Below are positions 7,254-15,470 of a stretch of 53,252 nt of DNA, in pieces (position 1 is the first letter of the stretch; every line of letters starts with the position of its first letter). The DNA comes from an uncultured Eubacterium sp. (GTDB lineage: Bacteria > Bacillota > Clostridia > Lachnospirales > Lachnospiraceae). The notes beneath the pieces are model-generated. The model had not been told where the DNA came from and did not search any database. It was given only the letters and a program-made list of their open reading frames with translations. Made by a program: the position numbers and the translations under genes. Location: assembly GCA_905236805.1 (NCBI GenBank), contig CAJOPH010000043.1:1-53252 (forward strand), in the 5' to 3' direction.

Positions 7254-7961
7254 ATGATGAATGATTTATTTACCACATTGGGCTCCCTTGACTGGAGCCC
7301 TTTGTTTGTTACATTAAAGACCGCCGTGGTAGTGGTCATTTTGTCGTTTTTCGCAGGCGTTTTTGTGGCATACAAAGTAATGTTTTTGGGTGGGCGGTCA
7401 AGGGCCCTGGTAGACGGGCTCTTATCCCTTCCCATGGTCATCCCCCCCACGGTGGCGGGATTTTTTTTGCTTTTGTTATTTAGTTTAAGGAGGCCTTTGG
7501 GTGCCTTTCTTTACGGCGAATTCAATATAAAGCTTGTCCAGACATGGACAGGATGCGTGATGGCTGCCTTTATCATTGCGTTTCCCATGATGTATAGGAA
7601 TGCAAGGGCTGCCTTTGAGCAGATAGACACAGACATCTATGATGCCGCAAAGACCCTGGGGATATCAAACAGGAGGATATTTTGGACCATCATCCTCCCC
7701 AATTCAAAGCCCGGCATAGCCTCGGGCACCGTTCTTTGCTTTGCGAGAGCCATGGGGGAATACGGGGCTACGTCCATGTTTGCCGGAAACATCGCCAAAA
7801 AAACGGGAACGATAGCCCAGGAAATAGCCTACGTGGTAAAAGACGGAAACTATATGAAGGCCGGGATATGGACGGTGATAGTGCTCATCATATCCTTTTT
7901 CGTCATCTATTTCCTCAATGTAGTATTGTCCAAAAAAAACCATAAAAAATGGAAAAAATAA
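7254..7961 (+). CDS. modB: Molybdate ABC transporter permease ModB
   Basis: This 235-residue inner-membrane permease has five to six membrane segments and the binding-protein-dependent transport signature around EYGATSMFAGNI, which docks on ModC. The segment DAAKTLGISNRRIFWTIILPNSKPGI is the coupling-helix (EAA) motif. It starts 9 bases after the modA stop and overlaps modC by 13 bases, so the three are translated from one mRNA. The length and order are standard for modABC. Confidence 0.93.
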   Translation: MMNDLFTTLGSLDWSPLFVTLKTAVVVVILSFFAGVFVAYKVMFLGGRSRALVDGLLSLPMVIPPTVAGFFLLLLFSLRRPLGAFLYGEFNIKLVQTWTGCVMAAFIIAFPMMYRNARAAFEQIDTDIYDAAKTLGISNRRIFWTIILPNSKPGIASGTVLCFARAMGEYGATSMFAGNIAKKTGTIAQEIAYVVKDGNYMKAGIWTVIVLIISFFVIYFLNVVLSKKNHKKWKK

Positions 7962-8992
7962 ACATAAACATCAAAAAAAGCTTTGGAAGCTTCGACATGG
8001 ACGTATCTTTCTCATCATCCGCAAGAAGGATAGGGATACTGGGAGCCTCAGGCTGCGGGAAAAGCCAGACACTGAAGATGATAGCGGGGATAGCTGTGCC
8101 TTCTGAAGGGAAGATCACATACGAAGATAAGGTGCTTTTTTCCTCATCGGATAAAATAAACATCCCTCCACAGAAAAGAAATACCGGATACCTTTTCCAA
8201 AGCTATGCCCTCTTCCCCAACATGACGGTATCCCAGAACATATGTTCGGGAATAAAAAATGCAAAAGAAAAAGAAACTATACTAAAGGAAATGCTTTCCC
8301 TCTTCCACCTGGAGGGGTTGGAGGGACATTACCCGGACCAGCTCTCAGGCGGCCAGGCCCAGCGCACGGCCCTGGCCAGGGTGTTTGCCTACCATCCGTC
8401 GCTTCTTCTTTTGGATGAGCCCTTCTCGGCACTGGACTATCACCTAAAGGATGTGATGCAGGAGGAGCTTTTGGAGATCTTGGACGGCTATGGGGGTCAG
8501 ACCATTTTGGTCTCCCATGACAGGGATGAGATCTATAAATTCTGCGATGAGATAATAGTGATGGATGAGGGAAGGGTCATCTCCTGCGGGGAGACCCTGG
8601 ATATCTTCAGGAATCCAAAAAACAAAAGGACCGCCGAGCTTTCGGGCTGCAAGAATTTTTCAAGGATCGAAAAAAAAGATGACTTTCACGCATATGCCCC
8701 GGACTGGGGGACAGACCTTGAGTTTGCACAAAAGATCCCCGAAAAAGCCTTGTATGTGGGAATAAGGGCCCACGACATAGTCCCGTTGTGGGAGGATACA
8801 CCTTGCGATAATACCGTTCCCTTCAACTTAAAAAACACGGCTCGCCTGCCTTTTGAGACACATTTTTACATTTGTTGTCCAAAGGGTCAGATCTGCTGGT
8901 TTATCCAAAGGGACAGGGAAAAGGTGATCGGGGAGAAGGGGATGCCTCAAAGACTCCACCTTCCGCCGGAGAGCCTTATTCCATTGGAATAA
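7949..8992 (+). CDS. modC: Molybdate ABC transporter ATPase ModC
   Basis: This 347-residue ATP-binding subunit has a Walker A GASGCGKS at 32-39, the Q-loop in YLFQSYALFPNMT, signature LSGGQ at 132-136, Walker B LLLLDEP at 152-158 and the switch His190 in LVSHDRDE. The C-terminal ~110 residues beyond the ATPase fold take the place of the regulatory MOP/TOBE domain of E. coli ModC but resemble it little by eye, so molybdate feedback through this domain is uncertain. It overlaps modB by 13 bases and is the last gene of the molybdate operon. Confidence 0.9.
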   Translation: MEKININIKKSFGSFDMDVSFSSSARRIGILGASGCGKSQTLKMIAGIAVPSEGKITYEDKVLFSSSDKINIPPQKRNTGYLFQSYALFPNMTVSQNICSGIKNAKEKETILKEMLSLFHLEGLEGHYPDQLSGGQAQRTALARVFAYHPSLLLLDEPFSALDYHLKDVMQEELLEILDGYGGQTILVSHDRDEIYKFCDEIIVMDEGRVISCGETLDIFRNPKNKRTAELSGCKNFSRIEKKDDFHAYAPDWGTDLEFAQKIPEKALYVGIRAHDIVPLWEDTPCDNTVPFNLKNTARLPFETHFYICCPKGQICWFIQRDREKVIGEKGMPQRLHLPPESLIPLE

Positions 8993-9020
8993 TATATGTT
9001 CACAAAGTCGTTAGAATTTT

Positions 9021-9050
9021 TTGACGATTTTTTCATGGCATTTGTGTTAT
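9021..9050 (+). promoter_or_regulatory. Possible promoter before the polyphosphate-polymerase triad
   Basis: TTGACG (9021-9026), an 18-base spacer and TGTTAT (9045-9050) give a moderate sigma-A match. The same stretch can form a weak T-rich stem (about 9014-9033) that might terminate modC transcripts, so the two readings compete. The sequence ATAGTAAACGCATT, an end of repeat family 1, follows directly at 9052. Confidence 0.4.
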
Positions 9051-9076
9051 CATAGTAAACGCATTCCGGTGCAAAA

Positions 9077-9098
9077 GGAAACGAATAAATTTGTTTCC
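9077..9098 (+). other. Stem-loop in the leader of the VTC-domain gene
   Basis: GGAAACGAAT and ATTTGTTTCC pair over ten positions with one G-U pair, giving a compact AT-rich hairpin 22 bases before the first possible start codon. There is no T-run after it, so it is not an obvious terminator. It may influence translation or mRNA stability. Confidence 0.45.
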
Positions 9099-9119
9099 TA
9101 CGAATAAGTCTGCTGCATA

Positions 9120-9815
9120 GTGAAGGGAGTGATCATCATAGACATTCATTACAGGCACGAGTGGAAGCATGAGATTACCTATCTGGATCTTCTCGTGATA
9201 AGGCAGAGGATGAAGGCGGTGGCTCGTCCTGACCCCCACGCCACGGATGGAAAGTATTTCATAAGGAGCCTCTACTTTGACAACGCCTCTGACAAGGCCT
9301 TAAGGGAGAAGATAGACGGCGTGGACATGAGGGAGAAATTCCGCATCAGGTATTATGACCTTGATACTTCCATCATCCATCTGGAAAAAAAGGGCAAAAG
9401 GAACGGTCTTGGGACCAAATACAAGGCTCCCCTGTCCGCAAAGGAGGCACAAAAAATAGTGGACGGTGATATAGACTGGATGATGCGATCGGAACACGGG
9501 CTCATAAATGAGCTCTACCTCAAGATGTATTACCAGGGGATGCGGCCGAAGACAATAGTGGATTACACCAGGGAGCCCTTCATCTTTGATGCGGGGAACG
9601 TCAGGGTGACATTGGACTATGACATAAGGACGGGGCTGGATTCCATAGATTTCTTAAACCCCGACACACCCACCGTTCCCGCCGGGGACGCCCCCATCAT
9701 ACTGGAGGTAAAGTGGGATGAGTACCTGCCTTCCATCATCAGGGACTGCGTGCAGATGAAGGGAAGACATGTGAGCGCATTTTCAAAGTATGCCCAGTGC
9801 AGGGTGTATGGTTAA
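9120..9815 (+). CDS. VTC-domain polyphosphate polymerase family protein
   Basis: This protein of about 231 residues has the VTC tunnel-fold domain of the yeast polyphosphate polymerase Vtc4. Family features seen are YRHEWKHEI at the N terminus, SLYFDN, REKFRIRYYD, a basic run LEKKGKRNGLGTKYKA, and EVKWDEYLP with its catalytic-type Glu and Lys. It has no membrane segment. The start is unclear: GTG 9120 has no ribosome site and GTG 9129 overlaps the only one (AAGGGAG, 9123-9129). The best-spaced codons are ATC 9135 or ATA 9138, and homologues by recall begin close to YRHEWKHE. The next gene is a DUF4956 membrane protein and the third a large surface protein, a recurring trio in Firmicutes. Enzyme activity is inferred from the family. 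Confidence 0.82.
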   Translation: MKGVIIIDIHYRHEWKHEITYLDLLVIRQRMKAVARPDPHATDGKYFIRSLYFDNASDKALREKIDGVDMREKFRIRYYDLDTSIIHLEKKGKRNGLGTKYKAPLSAKEAQKIVDGDIDWMMRSEHGLINELYLKMYYQGMRPKTIVDYTREPFIFDAGNVRVTLDYDIRTGLDSIDFLNPDTPTVPAGDAPIILEVKWDEYLPSIIRDCVQMKGRHVSAFSKYAQCRVYG

Positions 9816-9837
9816 CTTCACACAAACGGGAGGAATT

Positions 9838-10509
9838 ATGACTTTTAATGATATTTTCAAATCCAGTTTTTTAGAGAACGTGACTACCGTGTCCATTTTG
9901 GATATGGTGATAGCATTGGTTTTGGCTTTCGGGCTGGGGCTTTTTATTTTCCTTATCTACAAGAAGACATATGCGGGCGTCATGTATTCTTCATCCTTTG
10001 GGGTGACCCTGGTCGCCCTCACCATGATAACGACCCTCGTTATTTTGGCCGTTACCAGTAACGTGGTGCTGTCCTTAGGTATGGTCGGTGCACTGTCCAT
10101 CGTAAGGTTTCGTACCGCTATAAAGGAGCCTTTGGACATAGCCTTTCTTTTCTGGGCCATAGCGGCAGGAATAGTGCTGGCGGCGGGACTTATACCATTG
10201 GCGGTATTTGGCAGTGTTTTCATAGGGATCATAATCCTTATCTTTGCCAATAAAAAGGATGCCTCAAATCCATATATCGTGGTGGTATCCTGTGATGGCA
10301 GTGCCTCCGAAAAAAGGGCCATGGACCTTCTTTCCGAAAGGACCAAAAAGACCACGGTAAAGAGCAAGACGGCCCGCAAGGGAAGCATCGAGATGAACCT
10401 GGAAATAAGGCTTTTGGATGATAATACGGACTTTATAAATGAGCTCTCCGATCTGGAGGGGATATCGAGCGCGGTTCTTGTAAGCTACAACGGCGATTAC
10501 ATGGGGTAA
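9838..10509 (+). CDS. DUF4956 membrane protein
   Basis: From ATG 9838, behind GGGAGGAATT, the product has 223 residues; an upstream in-frame ATG at 9790 overlaps the previous gene and is not needed. Four hydrophobic segments occupy about residues 20-135, with the family block SLGMVGALSIVRFRTAIKEP between them, followed by a cytosolic alpha/beta domain of about 85 residues. DUF4956 has no assigned function. It is regularly encoded beside VTC-domain proteins and CotH or Cthe_2159-like surface proteins, as here, which suggests it carries or scaffolds the polymer or its enzyme at the membrane. That role is inference. Confidence 0.83.
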   Translation: MTFNDIFKSSFLENVTTVSILDMVIALVLAFGLGLFIFLIYKKTYAGVMYSSSFGVTLVALTMITTLVILAVTSNVVLSLGMVGALSIVRFRTAIKEPLDIAFLFWAIAAGIVLAAGLIPLAVFGSVFIGIIILIFANKKDASNPYIVVVSCDGSASEKRAMDLLSERTKKTTVKSKTARKGSIEMNLEIRLLDDNTDFINELSDLEGISSAVLVSYNGDYMG

Positions 10510-10513
10510 GGTT

Positions 10514-12628
10514 ATGTCGACACACAAAAAAATAGACCTGATCTGCATAGTGGGGCTGATCTTTACCCTCGTTATCACCATACTTTTCATGAACGGAGAG
10601 TCCTTAGGGATAAGGGTGGAGGTAGATGAGGATGCCGAGGCCAATGAGGACTCCCAGTATTTTACGGCAAATGACATGGACGGTGCCTGGGATACCGAAG
10701 GTGCCACCATTGTTACCCTCTCTGATGGGGAAATAGATGTAGACGGCACGGGAGCCTACGATTATGAAGGATCCCTGTATATTTCCAACGGTGGAAAATA
10801 CGTACTTTCAGGGAGTTTGTCTGACGGGTCCGTCATCGTGGATGCCTATGATTCATCCAAGGTATTTATCATGTTTGACGGTGTGGACATCTACAGGGAG
10901 GATGCCGCGGCATTTGAGGTATCAAATGCGGACAAGGTATTTATTTCCCTCAAGGAAGGAAGCGTAAATTCTTTGGAAAGCGGGGAAGAGTATTCCTCAG
11001 AGGCCATATCCGACGGGGCCGGGGGAACCGTTTTTGCCCATGATGACCTGACCATAAACGGGTCAGGGACGTTAAATATCAAATCGTCCTTTAAGCACGG
11101 CATAGAAGCAAACGATGACCTCGTGATAACAGGCGGAAATATTTCCATAGATGCGGTAAAGGATGCTATAAACGCGAACGATTCCGTAAGGATAAGGGAG
11201 GCTTCCCTGGAGCTTTCGTGCAAGGATGATGGCATACAGACCAAAAAGGAAGACGCGTATTTTTATATGGAGTCGGGGGCTTTGGAGATAAGCTCGGAGG
11301 ATGATGCCATACATGCGGCGGGGGACGCCGTCATAGAGGGGGGCGATATCACGATATCCGCAGGTGATGACGCCATACATTCCGATACATCGATAGCGGT
11401 ATCGGCCGGGACCATCACCGTCAACGAATGCTATGAAGGCCTGGAAGCCATGACGATAGATATTTCGGGAGGCGTAACCACCGTATATCCTTCAGACGAT
11501 GGGCTAAATGCCAATGGGAATTCCGATTCGGGATTCGGTATGATGGGAGGAGGCATGGGAGATGCTTCGCCCGGGGATAAATCTGATACAGGGGATAGAT
11601 CTGATACCGGGGATAAATCTGACGATGAAGGCGAAATGGGCAGGGGAGATTCTCAAATGGCCATTGAGTCAGGGGATATGTCAGAGATGGGACAGATGCC
11701 GGAGATGGGGCAGAAGCCTGATATGGAGTCGGGTGATATGTCGGATATGGGACAGATGCCCGGCATGGAGTCCTCTTCGGAATCGTCTGATTCTTCGGAA
11801 CCGGATACCTGGATCCATATATCCGGGGGAGAGGTAACCGTGGTAAATGAATCCGGGAACGATGCCGACGGCCTTGATTCTAACGGTGATATCATCATTT
11901 CGGGGGGAGTGGTATTTGTTTCCCTTAACAACAACGGCTCAAACTGCGCACTGGACTATGGGAGCGAAAACAACGGCTCCCTCGAAATAGACGGGGGGCA
12001 GGTAATAGCCTGCGGCTCATCTTCCATGATAGAAGAGGTAAGCGATGAGTCCTCCCAGTGCAATGTGCTCTACGTGATGGAGGATGAGGCGGCATCCGGA
12101 ACAGATTTTATTGTCACTGATGAAAGCGGCAAAAATATCCTTAGCGAGGTGGTGCCATGCTCTTACTCATGCGTGATCTTTAGCTCCCCTTCCCTGGAAC
12201 ATGGTGTGGAGTATACGGTAAAGACCGGGGATTTATCAAAGACCATCACCTTGGATGAGGTGACATATTCCGTCGGTGATTCGTCATCTTCCATGATGGG
12301 GGGAGGAAACATGAATCCCTCGAAGGATGCCCGGATGGGAGATAACCAAACGAAAAATGGGATGGATGCCTCGGGAGACTTTAAGATGAAAGACCAAATG
12401 GACGCATCGGGGGATTTCCGGATGGGAGGCGGTCCTGACTCATCGGGAGATTTAGGAATGGGAAACATGGGAGCCCCCATGGACATGGAAGAAGCCGGTG
12501 ATGAAGAAGATGATGATTACACGGATACTTCCTATACTCCCACCATGAGCGACTTAGGGCTTTTGGGGGCCTGTGCGGGCGTATTGCTTTTGGGGATAGG
12601 AGTGGCATTTGGGTATAGGAGGCATTGA
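10514..12628 (+). CDS. Cthe_2159-like surface carbohydrate-binding protein
   Basis: This 704-residue protein has an N-terminal membrane anchor or signal (about 7-27), then a right-handed beta-helix made of repeats such as ISDGAGGTVFAHDDLTING, KHGIEANDDLVITGG, KDAINANDSVRI and SEDDAIHAAGDAVIEGGD. This pattern marks the Cthe_2159 family, whose founder binds cellulose and acidic sugars in a calcium-dependent manner. Two Met/Gly/Asp/Ser-rich low-complexity stretches (about 340-430 and 595-660) interrupt or follow it. A final hydrophobic helix ending FGYRRH suggests anchoring at both ends or a sorting tail. It starts 4 bases after the DUF4956 stop, so the three genes form one operon. The many acidic loops may bind Ca2+ or polyphosphate-linked cations; that part is speculation. 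Confidence 0.82.
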   Translation: MSTHKKIDLICIVGLIFTLVITILFMNGESLGIRVEVDEDAEANEDSQYFTANDMDGAWDTEGATIVTLSDGEIDVDGTGAYDYEGSLYISNGGKYVLSGSLSDGSVIVDAYDSSKVFIMFDGVDIYREDAAAFEVSNADKVFISLKEGSVNSLESGEEYSSEAISDGAGGTVFAHDDLTINGSGTLNIKSSFKHGIEANDDLVITGGNISIDAVKDAINANDSVRIREASLELSCKDDGIQTKKEDAYFYMESGALEISSEDDAIHAAGDAVIEGGDITISAGDDAIHSDTSIAVSAGTITVNECYEGLEAMTIDISGGVTTVYPSDDGLNANGNSDSGFGMMGGGMGDASPGDKSDTGDRSDTGDKSDDEGEMGRGDSQMAIESGDMSEMGQMPEMGQKPDMESGDMSDMGQMPGMESSSESSDSSEPDTWIHISGGEVTVVNESGNDADGLDSNGDIIISGGVVFVSLNNNGSNCALDYGSENNGSLEIDGGQVIACGSSSMIEEVSDESSQCNVLYVMEDEAASGTDFIVTDESGKNILSEVVPCSYSCVIFSSPSLEHGVEYTVKTGDLSKTITLDEVTYSVGDSSSSMMGGGNMNPSKDARMGDNQTKNGMDASGDFKMKDQMDASGDFRMGGGPDSSGDLGMGNMGAPMDMEEAGDEEDDDYTDTSYTPTMSDLGLLGACAGVLLLGIGVAFGYRRH

Positions 12629-12673
12629 ATGAGTTTGCTATGACACTGTTTGCGAAAAAATTCATTCCCCATA

Positions 12674-12702
12674 TTGACAATCCGTTAACAATTTGTTACA
12701 AT
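12674..12702 (+). promoter_or_regulatory. Promoter of the AASG-leader protein gene
   Basis: TTGACA (12674-12679), a 17-base spacer and TACAAT (12697-12702) form a near-perfect sigma-A promoter. The spacer contains the small palindrome TAACAATTTGTTA. Transcription would begin near 12709, about 70 bases before the ATG at 12780. Confidence 0.8.
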
Positions 12703-12779
12703 AGTGATGACTATTTATTTTGTTGCGTGAGAATGGTGACTATTGGGTTTGGATGATTCATGGAAAAGGAGTGGTAAAT

Positions 12780-13253
12780 ATGGGTGCAGCATTAGCATAT
12801 GAAAGGCCTGTCCTTCGCATGAGCGAGGGCGTGGCAGAGGGAGTGTTTGCAGCAAGCGGGGCGAGTGCATATAATAATTGTTGGACTGTTAATATAAAAA
12901 CCGCGCAGGATTACAATGGTTCAGCGCGTGTGTATGAGGTTAGTCTGGTTCATACGAACATGGTTTCACATGCTTCCAATGCATGTACCGTACAGTATGT
13001 ATTTTCTTCCGACCTTTCCGGTGCGGACGTATGGGCAGAAGGTGATGGACCCTATGAAGTTTCCATAAGTGGCAATACGGTGCGTGTGACCAGAAAGCAT
13101 CATGCAAATGGTGATTATTCAGGTGATAATGTGACGTATAAGCTTTTTGTTAACACGGGAGATGAAGCTACCACCAAAGCGTTGGGAGATCCTACCTGCA
13201 CGGTTGTAGACTGTGACAAGACAGGTACCCCTAACCATTCTGATATTGACTAA
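12780..13253 (+). CDS. Small protein with leader-like N terminus ending AASG
   Basis: The product has 157 residues from ATG 12780, preceded by AAAAGGAG at good spacing; the in-frame extension to 12720 has none. Residues 1-27 read as a non-hydrophobic leader, MGAALAYERPVLRMS then EGVAEGVFAASG. The rest is rich in Thr, Val, Asn and Tyr with alternating strand-like segments, consistent with an all-beta domain. Four cysteines flank the domain: NNCWTV, NACTV, PTCTVVDC. There is no Sec signal or membrane helix. I recall similar YxxPxL...EGVxAASG openings in Lachnospiraceae proteins of unknown function but cannot verify this here. It is monocistronic, with its own promoter and a strong terminator. 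Function unknown. Confidence 0.75.
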   Translation: MGAALAYERPVLRMSEGVAEGVFAASGASAYNNCWTVNIKTAQDYNGSARVYEVSLVHTNMVSHASNACTVQYVFSSDLSGADVWAEGDGPYEVSISGNTVRVTRKHHANGDYSGDNVTYKLFVNTGDEATTKALGDPTCTVVDCDKTGTPNHSDID

Positions 13254-13269
13254 TATATAGCAACTGACT

Positions 13270-13306
13270 AAGGAGAGGGACTCCCGGCTTGTCCCTCTCC
13301 TTTTTC
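13270..13306 (+). terminator. Rho-independent terminator
   Basis: GGAGAGGGAC (13272-13281) and GTCCCTCTCC (13291-13300) pair perfectly around a 9-base loop and are followed by TTTTTCTTGT. It ends the AASG-leader gene. Confidence 0.9.
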
Positions 13307-13312
13307 TTGTGT

Positions 13313-13350
13313 TATCACGAACGGAGAATACCTCGCCCCTTGGGGGCGGA
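13313..13350 (+). repeat. Family 1 repeat, core only (copy B)
   Basis: TATCACGAACGGAGAATACC followed by TCGCCCCTTGGGGGCGG matches the interior of copy A (6239-6271) and copy C (19635-19669) but lacks the TATAGTAAACGC end. It lies just before folC, and the longest folC reading frame would start inside it. Confidence 0.65.
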
Positions 13351-13380
13351 CTTGAATTCCCAATACCTATTACCGCAAGA

Positions 13381-14625
13381 ATGAACAAAGATATCATAAA
13401 CGATCTAAAAAAATACGGCATCCATCCGGGATTAGAAACCATAAAAAATCTCCTTGGATCGTTAGACATACCCTTGGATGGAAAAAAAATAATCCATATA
13501 GCAGGCACCGACGCAAAGGGATCTGTGGGAGAATATATCTCAAAGATCTTAGAAGGATCCGGAAAAAAAACAGGACATTTTTTATCACCTGCGGTATTTG
13601 AATATGAGGAAATGTTCCGGATAAACGGAAAAAATATTTCAGAAAAAAGGCTTGAAGATATTTATTCTTACATTGAAAAAATCCGGAAGGAAAAAGGGTC
13701 TCTTCTTCCGCATCCCACCCTTTTTGAGATGGAGACGGCAGCAGCCCTTTTGTATTTTCATGAAGAAGACTGTGATTACATGGTCATCGAATGCGGCATG
13801 GGAGGTAAATGGGATGCCACCAATGTTTTTGAAAATACCAAAATGTGCGTCTTTACCCCCATAGGACGAGACCATGAGAAATTCCTTGGGGATTCATTGG
13901 AAAAGATAGCCTCTAATAAAGCAGGGATCATTAAGGAGGGGGCTATATGTATCAGCGCCCACCAGGAAGATCCGGTAAGGAAAATACTCCTTGAAAAAAA
14001 CAATGAAACAAAGTTCATAGACCCTCTTGAAATATCCAAAGGCGTCTCTTATGAAAATGGTTACCAGATATTTTCCTACAGGGATTTTCCCGGCCTTAGG
14101 ACAAAGATGCTTGGAGCCTTCCAGAGGGAAAATGCAGCCCTTGCCATAGAGGCCGCAAGGAGTCTCATTGGGGATAAAAAAGATTTTGGGGGGATAGTTT
14201 ATAAGGCAGTGGAAAAGGCCGCCCTTGCGGGCAGGTTTGATATAAGGCGCACGTACAATGACATACCACTGGTTTTGGATGGGGCGCATAACCCGCCGGC
14301 CGTAAGGCGACTTTTGGGAAGCCTTGAAGAATATTTTCCGCATGAGGAGTATATATTTATTCTGGGCGTTTTCATGGATAAAAACATAAAAGAGATCGCA
14401 AGGCTTATATCCAAAAAAGCCCGCAGGATAATAACCATCACCCCGCCTTCGGAAAGAGGATTTAAGGGAGAAGATTTGAGGGATATTTGTCTGGGGTTCA
14501 TGGGAAATGCGGAATATGCAGGTTCTGTGGATAGTGCCATTGACAAGGCTTTAGAAGGCGCAGGGGATAATTCCTGCATTATCTGCACCGGGAGCTTTTC
14601 TTATCTAAAGGATGTAAGACAATAA
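13381..14625 (+). CDS. folC: Bifunctional folylpolyglutamate/dihydrofolate synthase FolC
   Basis: FolC adds glutamate to dihydropteroate or folates using ATP. ATG 13381 gives 414 residues, close to the usual 420-430, with the family opening KYGIHPGLETIKNLL. The P-loop reads GTDAKGSV where most members have GTNGKGSV. Other marks are FLSPAVFEYEEMFRINGK, ECGMGGKWDATN, and LDGAHNPPAVRRL in the C-terminal domain. A longer frame to 13309 runs into a dispersed repeat and is rejected. The ribosome site is weak. folP and the folB-folK fusion follow, making a folate biosynthesis operon. Confidence 0.9.
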   Translation: MNKDIINDLKKYGIHPGLETIKNLLGSLDIPLDGKKIIHIAGTDAKGSVGEYISKILEGSGKKTGHFLSPAVFEYEEMFRINGKNISEKRLEDIYSYIEKIRKEKGSLLPHPTLFEMETAAALLYFHEEDCDYMVIECGMGGKWDATNVFENTKMCVFTPIGRDHEKFLGDSLEKIASNKAGIIKEGAICISAHQEDPVRKILLEKNNETKFIDPLEISKGVSYENGYQIFSYRDFPGLRTKMLGAFQRENAALAIEAARSLIGDKKDFGGIVYKAVEKAALAGRFDIRRTYNDIPLVLDGAHNPPAVRRLLGSLEEYFPHEEYIFILGVFMDKNIKEIARLISKKARRIITITPPSERGFKGEDLRDICLGFMGNAEYAGSVDSAIDKALEGAGDNSCIICTGSFSYLKDVRQ

Positions 14626-14655
14626 GTCATTAACATTTTTCCTTGGGAGAATATT

Positions 14656-15468
14656 ATGAAAATAGGAAACAGGGAATTTAAGGATTCGGGAAAGACATAC
14701 ATAATGGGGATACTGAACGTAACCCCTGATTCATTTTCGGATGGTGGGAAATATAATGATGTGGACAGAGCCCTTTTCCATGTGGAAGAGATGATAAAGG
14801 AAGGCGCGGATATCATAGACATAGGCGCAGAATCCACGCGCCCCGGCTATACGAAGGTGGAGGGATTAAAGGAGCTAAACCGGGTGGTGCCCGTGTTAAG
14901 GGCAGTAAAGAGGCGTTTTGATGTTCCCATATCCATAGATACATACAAGGCGGGGACCGCGGTGACCGTGATAAACGAAGGCGCAGACCTCATAAACGAT
15001 GTGACGGGTCTTAAGGGCGATGAAAAAATGGCTGAAACCATAGCCATGGGAAAGGTGGCGTGCTGTCTGGTACATAACAGAAAAAGCGGTGAGTATAATA
15101 TTTTTCTAAGGGATATAATACATGACCTTGAAGAGTCCCTTGATATCGCAAAAAGGGGCGGTATAAGGAAGGATAGGATAATCTTAGACCCCGGGATAGG
15201 TTTTGGCAAATCAAGGGAGCAAAACCTCGTATTATTAAAGCACTTAGATGAGCTTTCTGAATTTTCCCTTCCCATGCTCCTTGGGGCATCAAAAAAATCC
15301 GTCATAGGAAGGACACTGGGTGTGGATGTGGACAGTAGAGGTGAAGGCACCCTGGTCACCACGGCATTAGCCGTCATGCATGGATATTCCTTTGTAAGGG
15401 TTCACGATGTGGAGGCAAATAAAAGGGCCATAGAAATGGCAGAGGCGATAAAGTATTCGGATATGTGA
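14656..15468 (+). CDS. folP: Dihydropteroate synthase
   Basis: FolP condenses p-aminobenzoate with the pterin pyrophosphate; it is the sulfonamide target. The 270-residue TIM barrel shows the signatures MGILNVTPDSFSDGG (pterin loop), DIGAESTRPG, the Asp in SIDTYKA, ILDPGIGFGKS, and LGASKKSVIG. GGGAGAATATT provides a ribosome site before ATG 14656. The stop overlaps the region of the folB-folK start (GTGATCATG), so translation is probably coupled. Confidence 0.95.
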   Translation: MKIGNREFKDSGKTYIMGILNVTPDSFSDGGKYNDVDRALFHVEEMIKEGADIIDIGAESTRPGYTKVEGLKELNRVVPVLRAVKRRFDVPISIDTYKAGTAVTVINEGADLINDVTGLKGDEKMAETIAMGKVACCLVHNRKSGEYNIFLRDIIHDLEESLDIAKRGGIRKDRIILDPGIGFGKSREQNLVLLKHLDELSEFSLPMLLGASKKSVIGRTLGVDVDSRGEGTLVTTALAVMHGYSFVRVHDVEANKRAIEMAEAIKYSDM

Positions 15469-15470
15469 TC

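Noticed and set aside
9790..9837. Extended N terminus of the DUF4956 protein from ATG 9790
   Set aside because: It overlaps the VTC-domain gene, whereas ATG 9838 has a good ribosome site and fits the family.
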